From the NCBI GenBank assembly GCA_017461985.1, contig JAFTSA010000005.1, positions 59,803-123,802 on the forward strand: 64,000 nt of DNA, read 5' to 3'. The notes beneath the pieces are model-generated. The model was not told where the DNA came from, did not search any database, and worked only from the letters and a program-made list of their open reading frames with translations. The first letter of the stretch is position 1; each line of letters starts with the position of its first letter. Origin of the DNA: Clostridia bacterium (lineage in GTDB: Bacteria; Bacillota; Clostridia; Christensenellales; CAG-917). Positions 53,404 through 61,302 of the stretch are shown in pieces. A program made the position numbers and the translations under genes.

Positions 53404-56400
53404 GTGTCAACCGTGACAAAAGATGCTACCTGCACCGAAACTGGTGTCAGAACATACGTTTGCACTCACGACAATAGTCATACTTACACTGAAGTAATAG
53501 AAAAACTCTCACACACTCACGCAGCAGCAGTTGTAGAGAATAGAGTTGAAGCAACCTGCACAAAAGAAGGCTCATACGACAGCGTTGTTTACTGCACAGT
53601 CTGCGGTGAAGAAATTTCAAGAGAAGCAAAGACAATCGACAAGATTGCACACAGTTCAGTGGAAATCCCTGCAGTTGCACCTACTTGCACTGAAAAGGGT
53701 AAGACAGCAGGCGCAAAATGTTCAGTCTGTGGTGAAATTCTCACAGCACAAACCGACGTCGATGCACTTGGACATAAGGCAGAAACAGTGGCTGGCAAGG
53801 ACGCAACTTGCACCGAAACAGGTCTTACAGACGGAAGTAAGTGCTCAGTCTGTGGCGAAATTCTTGTAGCACAAGAAGAAATCGCAGCAAAAGGCCACAC
53901 TGAAGTTGTTGACGCAGCAGTCGCACCCAAGTGCGAAGAAACCGGTCTCACCGAAGGCAAACATTGTTCAGTCTGCGGCGAAGTCCTCGTTGCACAAACA
54001 GTTGTTGACGCACTCGGCCACACCGAAGTCATCGACGAGGCAGTGGCACCTACATGCACAGAAACCGGTCTTACCCAAGGCAAGCATTGTTCAGTCTGTG
54101 GCGAAGTCCTCGTTGCACAAACAGTTGTTGACGCCCTTGGACACACTGAAGTCATCGACGAGGCAGTTGCACCTACATGCACAGAAACCGGTCTCACCGA
54201 AGGCAAGCATTGTTCAGTCTGCGGCGAAATTCTTGTAGCACAAACAGTTGTTGACGCACTTGACCATAGTTGGGTGGAAACAAGCAGAACAGAAGCCACT
54301 TGTGTTGCAACAGGTGCTATTAACTTTGTCTGTGAGCGCGACAATTCTCACACAAAGACAGAGACCATCGACAAACTTGGTCACAAAGATGAAGATAGCA
54401 ACAATGTTTGCGACAGATGTGAAGAATCACTTTGCATTGAACATAGCGCAGCTGAAAAAGTTGTAGAAAACAATGTTCCTGCAACATGTACAGCCAACGG
54501 CTCATATGACGAAGTTGTGTACTGCTCAGTTTGCAAGTTCGAACTTTCTAGAGATACAAAAGTCAACGTTGCTCCCGGCCACACCCCTGGTGAAGTGGTG
54601 GTTGAAAACAACATTGCACCCGATTGCATAACCGCAGGTTCATACGAAAATGTCGTGTACTGCTCAGTGTGTGATGCTGAGCTGTCAAGAAACAAGGTGA
54701 CAGTTGACGCACTTGGTCACACCGAAGTCATCGATGCAGCAGTTGCACCTACATGCACAGAAACCGGTCTCACTGAAGGCAAACACTGCTCAGTGTGTGA
54801 CCAAGTGCTTGTCGCACAAACAGTTGTCGAAGCAAAGGGTCATAGAATCAGCGATGTCAATGTTATCCCTGCAACATGCACCGAAGCAGGCCACCTTGAA
54901 ATTGGATGTGGCGATTGCGAAGGCCAATGGGATTCAAGATATGACCAAGTGGCAAAAGATTATCTCGCAAACAGCCCTTGGTATAAACTTGATCCTAAGG
55001 GTCACGATTATCAAGCAGTTGTGACAGCACCCACTTGCACCACAGCTGGCTACACAACCCACACTTGCTCAAAGTGCAAAGACAGCTATGTTGACACGTA
55101 CGTTGACGCACTCGACCACGACCTTGTCACAGCATACGAAGTTGTGGTTGTTGAAGAAGTCAACACACTCCACAAAATCACAAAGTGCGTCAGAGAAGGA
55201 TGCGAACATATCGCAGAAGACGTCACAGTCGACACAACAAATTCAGTCGAAGTTGCAAATGAAAAAGATCTCCGCACAGTCCTTGAAAACGGCTTCAATG
55301 CAACTCTCACCAGTGATATAACTCTTGAAGCCGGATCAATTGAAATCGCTGGAAAGACGGCAACTCTTGATCTCAACGAACATAACATCACCGTCACTGG
55401 CAAAAAAGATGGCATTTGCGATGCATTCTATGTGCAAGCAGGCGGCAAACTTACCATCAACGGCAATGGTACAATCCTTGCAAAAAACACCGGCGCAGAA
55501 CACGTCACCACACTTTCTGCAGTTGACGGAGCAGTTGTGACAATCAATGGTGGTGACTTTGTTTCAGAAGGAAGCACCGCAGTCTATGCAACAAGAGGCG
55601 CAGTGGTCAACATTTATGGTGGCACATATTCAGCAGTTGCATACCTAGGACAAATGTTTACCCTTGATGTCAACGAAGCAGAGGAAGTCCTTGGCGTCAT
55701 CAATGTTTATGGTGGCACATTCCACAACTTTGACCCTGCAAACCACACAACCGATGGCACCTACACCAACAAGGTGATGGACGGCTACCACAGTATAAAA
55801 GTCGGCGACAACTATGTTGTCAGTAAACACACAGAAGTCGTCGATGCAGCAGTTGCACCTACATGCACCGCAACTGGTCTCACCGAAGGCAAGCATTGCT
55901 CAGCCTGTGGCGAAGTCCTCGTTGCACAAACCGTTGTAGATGCACTTGGACATGATGAAGTCAATCATGAAGCAAAAGCACCCACTTGTGAAGAAATCGG
56001 TTGGGACGCATACGTCACTTGCTCACGTTGTGACTACACAACCTACGCAGAAAAGGCAAAACTTGGACACGATTATGAGTCAACCGTGACAGATCCTACC
56101 TGCACAGCTGGCGGATACACAACTCACACCTGCTCAGTTTGCGGAGACACTTACACGGACAATGAAACAGAAGCAAAGGGTCACACTGAAGTCATTGACA
56201 ATGCAGTTGCACCTACATGCGCCGTAACAGGTCTTACCGAAGGTAAGCACTGCTCGGTTTGCAACGAAGTCCTCGTAGCACAAGAAACAGTTGATGCACT
56301 TGGACATAATATGGTCGACGACAAATGTACAGTTTGCGGATTAACGTATACAAATACAACAGAAACCATTAGTTTTGCTGATACAACCCAACGAATTTCA

Positions 56401-57525
56401 GTGAGCACTTCAGAGCAGGTTTGGAAGAGTGAACACGTCACATTCACAAATAATAAGGGAGCAAGCACAACAAATGTTGCTGATTATTCAAACCCCGTCC
56501 GTTTATACAAAAACTCGACAGTTAATATTAGTGCGCCCAAAATCAATAAAATTGTTATTAACTCTTCAACTGGCGAATATTTCACTAATTTGCAAGCATC
56601 TATTGAGGCAAAAGAAGGATACACTATTTCTGTTTCGGGAAGTCGTATAACTATTGAGTTTAATACTTCCGTTGATAGTTTTGAATTCACGTGTTCTGGT
56701 GGACAATGCCGTTTTATTAGTGTTGTGGTAACATACAAAACCAGCTCTTGTGCTCACAGCAATTATACGGAAGTCACACCCGAAGTGCCCGCAACATGCA
56801 CAGTAAATGGTACAACTGCCGTAAATAGATGTAATAGTTGTGGGGAAGAATTCGGTGGTGAAACAATCCTTGCAAGCCATGATATGAGCGAATGGGCTAC
56901 AAAGACAGCAGCAACATGCACAACTGCTGGTGAACGAACAAGAAGTTGTAATAGGGCTGATTGTGACTATACTGAAACCGAAACTATCGAAGCAACTGGA
57001 CATCATTTTGTTGATGGCGAATGTACTGTGTGTAGTGCAAAAGAAGAGACTGAAACTCCTGGAACAGGCGGAACAACCAAACAATTTGTTAAAGTTACAA
57101 CCGCACCTTCTGACTGGTCTGGCACATATTTGATTGTTTATGAAGATGGCGGCGTTGCATTTAACGGAGGACTGGAAACTCTTGATGCCGTGAGCAACAC
57201 TGTTAGTGTTACCATAAACAATGGCATTATTGCTTATACTGAAGCATTAGAAGCCGCAACGTTTACCATCGCCAAGTCAGGAAGCAACTATACGATTAAG
57301 TCTGCAAGTGGATACTACATAGGAAGAACTGCGACATCCAATGGTTTGAACTCGAGTAAAACAACTACATATACTCATACAATTACTTTGGATAGTAATG
57401 GAAATGCAATAATTAATTCATCTGGCGGTCCTGCCTTGCAATATAATGCTGATAGTGGTCAAACAAGATTTAGATATTTCAAGAGTACACAAAAGCAAAT
57501 TGCCTTGTATCAATTGATAGGCTAA
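53404..57525 (+). CDS. Giant Cys-rich repeat lipoprotein, C-terminal segment (after in-frame TGA)
   Basis: Same frame again, open from 53395; GTG 53404 is the first candidate start and has no convincing ribosome binding site. Content: CxxC repeats including three near-identical 41-residue units (53893-54261); further CxxC repeats; a right-handed beta-helix-like stretch (about 55210-55830; GGKLTINGNG, AVVTINGGDF, AVVNIYGGTY, GVINVYGGTF); CxxC repeats; a beta module (56350-56745; FADTTQRISVSTSEQVW...CRFISVVVTYK); CxxC repeats; and a C-terminal module (57085-57522) ending QKQIALYQLIG. There is no membrane helix or sortase signal, so the lipid anchor at the far N-terminus would be the only attachment. 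Confidence 0.75.
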   Translation: MSTVTKDATCTETGVRTYVCTHDNSHTYTEVIEKLSHTHAAAVVENRVEATCTKEGSYDSVVYCTVCGEEISREAKTIDKIAHSSVEIPAVAPTCTEKGKTAGAKCSVCGEILTAQTDVDALGHKAETVAGKDATCTETGLTDGSKCSVCGEILVAQEEIAAKGHTEVVDAAVAPKCEETGLTEGKHCSVCGEVLVAQTVVDALGHTEVIDEAVAPTCTETGLTQGKHCSVCGEVLVAQTVVDALGHTEVIDEAVAPTCTETGLTEGKHCSVCGEILVAQTVVDALDHSWVETSRTEATCVATGAINFVCERDNSHTKTETIDKLGHKDEDSNNVCDRCEESLCIEHSAAEKVVENNVPATCTANGSYDEVVYCSVCKFELSRDTKVNVAPGHTPGEVVVENNIAPDCITAGSYENVVYCSVCDAELSRNKVTVDALGHTEVIDAAVAPTCTETGLTEGKHCSVCDQVLVAQTVVEAKGHRISDVNVIPATCTEAGHLEIGCGDCEGQWDSRYDQVAKDYLANSPWYKLDPKGHDYQAVVTAPTCTTAGYTTHTCSKCKDSYVDTYVDALDHDLVTAYEVVVVEEVNTLHKITKCVREGCEHIAEDVTVDTTNSVEVANEKDLRTVLENGFNATLTSDITLEAGSIEIAGKTATLDLNEHNITVTGKKDGICDAFYVQAGGKLTINGNGTILAKNTGAEHVTTLSAVDGAVVTINGGDFVSEGSTAVYATRGAVVNIYGGTYSAVAYLGQMFTLDVNEAEEVLGVINVYGGTFHNFDPANHTTDGTYTNKVMDGYHSIKVGDNYVVSKHTEVVDAAVAPTCTATGLTEGKHCSACGEVLVAQTVVDALGHDEVNHEAKAPTCEEIGWDAYVTCSRCDYTTYAEKAKLGHDYESTVTDPTCTAGGYTTHTCSVCGDTYTDNETEAKGHTEVIDNAVAPTCAVTGLTEGKHCSVCNEVLVAQETVDALGHNMVDDKCTVCGLTYTNTTETISFADTTQRISVSTSEQVWKSEHVTFTNNKGASTTNVADYSNPVRLYKNSTVNISAPKINKIVINSSTGEYFTNLQASIEAKEGYTISVSGSRITIEFNTSVDSFEFTCSGGQCRFISVVVTYKTSSCAHSNYTEVTPEVPATCTVNGTTAVNRCNSCGEEFGGETILASHDMSEWATKTAATCTTAGERTRSCNRADCDYTETETIEATGHHFVDGECTVCSAKEETETPGTGGTTKQFVKVTTAPSDWSGTYLIVYEDGGVAFNGGLETLDAVSNTVSVTINNGIIAYTEALEAATFTIAKSGSNYTIKSASGYYIGRTATSNGLNSSKTTTYTHTITLDSNGNAIINSSGGPALQYNADSGQTRFRYFKSTQKQIALYQLIG
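53893..54261 (+). repeat. Three tandem 123-bp coding repeats
   Basis: Units at 53893-54015, 54016-54138 and 54139-54261, each 41 codons with the core TETGLTEGKHCSVCGE; units 2 and 3 are nearly identical in DNA. They are the most recently amplified part of the giant gene. Confidence 0.9.
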
Positions 57526-57547
57526 TTAATGTCGTTTTGAAACAAAA

Positions 57548-57574
57548 AAGGCACTCTTCGGAGTGCCTTTTGTT
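57548..57574 (+). terminator. Terminator of the giant lipoprotein gene
   Basis: Stem AAGGCACTC / GAGTGCCTT with a stable TTCG loop, then a T-rich tail, 23 bases after the final stop. Confidence 0.9.
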
Positions 57575-57728
57575 TTGGGGTTTTGTGGGTTAATTGGTGG
57601 GGCAGTGGTTGCGCGGTGATGACTTTCTTGCGCATGTGCGCAAATCCTCTCAAAACGCCTTACAACGCCTTAAAATGATAGAGAAGTGCATTCGGCGGAT
57701 AAGTTTTTGTGCAAATGGTCAAATATGC

Positions 57729-57757
57729 TTGAATTTTTAAGTTTGTTAGTATATAAT
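57729..57757 (+). promoter_or_regulatory. Promoter of tRNA-Ser
   Basis: TTGAAT, 17-nt spacer, TATAAT, 22 nt before the tRNA 5' end. Confidence 0.85.
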
Positions 57758-57779
57758 GACTTCCGTTGAATAAACATGT

Positions 57780-57872
57780 GGAGAAGTCGCCTAGTCTGGT
57801 CGAGGGCGCACGACTGGAAATCGTGTAACCGTCAAAAGCGGTTCGAGGGTTCGAATCTCTCCTTCTCCGCCA
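57780..57872 (+). tRNA. tRNA-Ser(GGA), CCA encoded
   Basis: Acceptor stem GGAGAAG pairs with CTTCTCC, discriminator G, then encoded CCA. The anticodon stem CACGA / TCGTG encloses loop CTGGAAA with anticodon GGA, reading UCC and UCU. A long variable arm (AACCG...CGGTT), the T loop GGTTCGAATC and the D-arm TAGTCTGGTCGAGGGC are typical of type II tRNA-Ser. Length 93 nt. Confidence 0.96.
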
Positions 57873-57876
57873 AAAT

Positions 57877-57907
57877 AAAAGGATGTCCTGTTGGGCATCT
57901 TTTTATT
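57877..57907 (+). terminator. Terminator of tRNA-Ser
   Basis: Stem GATGTCC / GGGCATC (one G-T pair), loop TGTT, then T5. Confidence 0.8.
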
Positions 57908-58047
57908 TTTGATAGCAGTTTGTATGTTGGAGAGATTCGAACAAAAGCGTCAATAAAACAGTCCTGTGAACTGTTTTTAGCGGTGACCGAAGCAATCCGA
58001 AAAGCAAATACTTTTATACGACGTAATTGCTTTGAGGATAGCAAGAA

Positions 58048-58405
58048 CGAATCTCTCCTTCTCCGCCAAAGAATAGACACCTAAAAGGTGTCTTTCTTTT
58101 TTTGCTCGAATGAGAGGTTTACACAACGAAGTTGTGTGTGGCACAAAAGCCACCGAACCCTCTACCGAGGCTGACGCTCCCGCTGAGAGCAAACTTGCTC
58201 GCAGTCGCTACCAAGCGAATCTCTTTTTCTCCGCCAAAGAATAGACACCTAAGTGGTGTCTTTCTTTTTTGCTCGAATGAGAGATTTACACAACAAAGTT
58301 GTGTATGGCACAAATGCCACCAAATCCTCTACCGAGGCTGACGCACCCTCTGTGAGCAAACTTGCTCGCGGTCGCTACCAAGCGAATCTATCCTTCTCCG
58401 CCAAA
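58048..58405 (+). repeat. Tandem 168-bp repeats bounded by copies of the tRNA-Ser 3' end
   Basis: The 23-nt end of tRNA-Ser plus AA (57852-57874) recurs at 58048-58070 (exact), 58216-58238 and 58383-58405 (each with one or two changes). The two intervals, 58071-58215 and 58239-58382, are close copies of each other. Each starts with a terminator-like hairpin GACACCT / AGGTGTC plus T run (58076-58103, 58244-58270). Each then has ACACAAC / GTTGTGT and GAGCAAACTTGCTC hairpins before the next tRNA-end copy. No full tRNA cloverleaf is formed in either unit. Reading frames across them are short and unconvincing. Confidence 0.82.
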
Positions 58406-58636
58406 GGTTATAGTGCAGTGCGGACCGCAATTTTTTTTTGTTTTGTTTAATTTTAACAAAAAATTTTTTCTTTTTGTATTTTTGGTTGATTTTCTGTTTG
58501 AATTTTTGCTGTCTTTTTCAATATATGCGGTTAGAACGCCTGTTTTGTGGTTTATTTCGTGCGTTTGGCTTGAATTTTTCAAAAATTTTTCCAAAAATTT
58601 TCATTAATTTAATATTAATTTTTTTTTGTACAACTC
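58406..58636. other. AT-rich intergenic stretch
   Basis: Very AT-rich, with many T runs, after the last tRNA-end copy. Apart from poly-T tracts and short A/T palindromes nothing is recognised; possible short frames are low-complexity and rejected. Confidence 0.6.
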
Positions 58637-58665
58637 TTGATTATGATGTCGAAATATGTTATCAT
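58637..58665 (+). promoter_or_regulatory. Promoter of the RDD-family gene
   Basis: TTGATT, 17-nt spacer, TATCAT with extended -10 TGT, 88 nt ahead of the start codon. Confidence 0.7.
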
Positions 58666-58752
58666 CTCAAAAGAATAGTGCTACTTTTATATTAACAATA
58701 TAAACGCTTTATCGCTTTGGTGTGTTAAAGTGTGGCATAAAGTGAGTGATTT

Positions 58753-59646
58753 ATGATATTTGACATCCAAAAAGCAAGCATCCTCAAACGTGTGTCAGCG
58801 TTCATCTTGGACCTGATCCTTTTTGCCATTTTGGCAGTGGGCATCGCGGCCCTCATCGGTCTTGCTTGCGACTATGATGGACAGATTGAAAAGTTGGAAA
58901 ACTATTTCTCATCATACAAGGCAGAGTATGAACTGGAGTATGGTGTCGATTTGGACATTTCTGAAACTGACTACAATATGCTCACTGAGGCAGAAAAGCA
59001 AAATTGGCAAGATGCCTACAATGCTTGCAATGAGGCACTCAATGCTGACGCAGGCGCAACTGCAACTTTCATCCGCATCATCAGTTATACACTCCTTATG
59101 GTTTCCCTTGGCATTTTGGTGTCAATGGCAATTTTGGAGTTTGCAATCCCCCTCTTTTTCAAAGACGGTCAAACCATCGGCAAAAAGGTCTTTGGCATTG
59201 GCGTCATACATCAAAACGGAGTGCGTGTCAACGTCACGGCAATGTTTGTGCGCACCTTCCTCGGCAAATACACGGTGGAAACTATGGTCCCCGTGCTTTT
59301 GCTTTATATGATGTTTGCTCTCGGCACAGGCATCATGTCAATCATCGTCATTGCACTGTTGCTTGTCCTTCAACTTGGCATCTTCATTTACACCAAAAAG
59401 ACAAGATGCCTCATCCACGACGTCTTTGCAAAGACTGTTTGCATTGACATCGCAAGCCAAAAGATTTTCGACAACGTTGACGAGATGAACGCTTTCAAGC
59501 AAAATGCCTATGCAGAGTCTTCTCAAGCAATGTCTGAAAACAAAATCTATGAAACCGCAAACACCGTCACTCACTCACTTGTTCAGTTGGACAAAAAGGA
59601 TGACACACAATCCACCGATGATAACGGTGACGTAAACCAAGGATAA
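58753..59646 (+). CDS. RDD-family membrane protein
   Basis: A 297-residue protein with about four hydrophobic segments and the RDD family features: VSAFILDLILFAILAVG in the first helix (R...D pattern upstream), then GQTIGKKVFGIGVIHQNGVR after the third, and the C-terminal half with another helix pair. A polar insert (residues about 45-100) separates helix 1 from the rest. The C-terminal 60 residues are polar and cytoplasmic or extracellular. Function unknown; some RDD proteins act as Na+/H+ antiporters. It lies just ahead of the sugar ABC operon, 53 bp away. Confidence 0.78.
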   Translation: MIFDIQKASILKRVSAFILDLILFAILAVGIAALIGLACDYDGQIEKLENYFSSYKAEYELEYGVDLDISETDYNMLTEAEKQNWQDAYNACNEALNADAGATATFIRIISYTLLMVSLGILVSMAILEFAIPLFFKDGQTIGKKVFGIGVIHQNGVRVNVTAMFVRTFLGKYTVETMVPVLLLYMMFALGTGIMSIIVIALLLVLQLGIFIYTKKTRCLIHDVFAKTVCIDIASQKIFDNVDEMNAFKQNAYAESSQAMSENKIYETANTVTHSLVQLDKKDDTQSTDDNGDVNQG

Positions 59647-59699
59647 CGCGATATTTTTATCGTTTATTATAGTAAAACACTTTAAAAGGAATTTAGGAT

Positions 59700-61292
59700 A
59701 TGAAAGTTGTACTTGAAAATTTGACAAAAGTATTTCCCAGCAGAAATAAAGCAGTCGGCGGGGAAGTTGTCGCAGTCAACGATTTCACTTTTGAAATCCC
59801 CGATGGTAAACTTATCGGTTTGCTCGGACCTTCAGGCTGTGGTAAGTCAACCACTCTCTATATGATCAGTGGCCTCCAAAAGCCTACATCCGGCAAAATC
59901 TACTTTGGCGACGATGATATCACCGCATTGTCTCCCGAAAACAGAGGTGTTGGTCTTGTGTTCCAAAACTATGCACTTTATCCTCACATGACCGTCAAAC
60001 AAAACATTTTGTTCCCTCTGCAAAACCTCAAGGGTTCTGACAGGCTTTCAAAAGATGAAATGCTTCAAAGAGCATACGAAGCCGCAAAACTCGTCCAAAT
60101 CGACGAACTGATGGATCGTAAGCCTAGTGAACTTTCTGGTGGTCAACAACAACGTGTCGCAATCGCTCGCGCACTTGTCAAGATGCCTCGCGTTCTTCTC
60201 CTTGACGAACCTCTTTCAAACCTCGACGCACGTTTGAGACTTCAAACTCGTGAAGAAATCAGAAGAATTCAAAGAGAAACACAAATCACCACAATCTTCG
60301 TCACACACGACCAAGAAGAAGCAATGAGCATTTCTGACATGATCGTCGTTATGAAGCTGGGTGTCCTCCAACAAATCGGCGCACCTCAAGACGTTTATGA
60401 CAGCCCTGAGAACCTCTTTGTTGCAAAATTCCTTGGCACACCTCCCATCAACGTGTTCGATGGTGAAGTCCGTGACGGCAAAGTCTACATCGGCAATGAT
60501 GCAGTCCTCGATGCACCCGGTGTTGCAGATCAATTCGTCTTCGTCGGCATTCGTCCTGAAGGCTTTGAACTTGCAGAAGACGGCGCATTCTGCTGCGAAC
60601 TCCGTAGCGTAGAAGTTATGGGCCGTGACGTCAGCATCGTTTCAGCAAATCCTGCTGCACACACCCCCGTCATCCGCTCAATCGTTGATGCAGACAACAA
60701 AGTCGACGTCACCGCAAAGGAAGTCCGTTTCAATCTCAAGCCTCACAAGACCTTCATCTTTGCAAAAGAAACCATCAACTGGTCACTTGGCGCAGAAGGA
60801 AAGACCATTTACAAGTTCGACAAAGTCAATCAAAAACTCAATGCAGTTGTTGAAGGCAAAAACTATGAAATGGGCGTTCTCCTCACCGATGAAGAAATTG
60901 CAAAACTTGAAAAACAAGCACAACAAAGTCTCAGTCCTGTTGCAAAATTCTTTGTCAAACAAGGCAAGAAGATCGTTGCAGCAGCACAAAACAAAGTTGC
61001 TCCCATCGTCAACTTCATCCAAAATCATATCCCTGAAAAACCCGCTCTTACTGGTGAATTTACATACAAACTCGCAATGGGCAAGAACAGTGAAGGCAAC
61101 ACCCTTTACTTTGCTGGTGGCGTAGACAATGGTCGTCTTGTTGTCACAGACGACATCGCAAATGCAATCAATCTCCATGCCGAAATCGTAGAAGGCGGAT
61201 ACAACGTCTATTATCTCGACGGTGAAACAAAGGTCTATCCTGAAATCAGCGTAGAAAACGGCGAAAATCACGAAAAGAGAATCTTTCTGTAA
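59700..61292 (+). CDS. Sugar ABC transporter ATPase (MsmX/UgpC-like) with C-terminal extension
   Basis: Energises carbohydrate uptake by the two permeases encoded next. The 530-residue protein has Walker A GPSGCGKSTT, Q-loop QNYALYPHMTV, signature LSGGQQQRVAIARAL, Walker B VLLLDEPLSNLDA, and the H-loop VTHDQEEAMS, followed by a TOBE/MalK-type regulatory domain to about residue 360. A further stretch of about 160 residues has no counterpart in ordinary MalK/MsmX proteins of about 370 residues; it contains a hydrophobic-basic helix region (SLSPVAKFFVKQGKKIVAAA) and a beta-rich end. No obvious promoter; AGGATATG region holds a weak RBS. Confidence 0.92.
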   Translation: MKVVLENLTKVFPSRNKAVGGEVVAVNDFTFEIPDGKLIGLLGPSGCGKSTTLYMISGLQKPTSGKIYFGDDDITALSPENRGVGLVFQNYALYPHMTVKQNILFPLQNLKGSDRLSKDEMLQRAYEAAKLVQIDELMDRKPSELSGGQQQRVAIARALVKMPRVLLLDEPLSNLDARLRLQTREEIRRIQRETQITTIFVTHDQEEAMSISDMIVVMKLGVLQQIGAPQDVYDSPENLFVAKFLGTPPINVFDGEVRDGKVYIGNDAVLDAPGVADQFVFVGIRPEGFELAEDGAFCCELRSVEVMGRDVSIVSANPAAHTPVIRSIVDADNKVDVTAKEVRFNLKPHKTFIFAKETINWSLGAEGKTIYKFDKVNQKLNAVVEGKNYEMGVLLTDEEIAKLEKQAQQSLSPVAKFFVKQGKKIVAAAQNKVAPIVNFIQNHIPEKPALTGEFTYKLAMGKNSEGNTLYFAGGVDNGRLVVTDDIANAINLHAEIVEGGYNVYYLDGETKVYPEISVENGENHEKRIFL

Positions 61293-61302
61293 GAGGTGAA
61301 CT

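Noticed and set aside
53589..54344. 251-residue minus-strand frame inside the giant gene
   Set aside because: It is an antisense shadow of the tandem CxxC repeats; the plus frame has the conserved protein motifs.
47725..57525. Global reassignment of TAG or TGA
   Set aside because: Ordinary genes in the window end with TAG (gpr, pta, hemW) and TGA (trmD, yraN, the pseudouridine synthase).
57628..57643. Inverted repeat TTGCGCA-TG-TGCGCAA as an integration or operator site
   Set aside because: It is isolated, upstream of the tRNA promoter, and has no second copy or associated gene.
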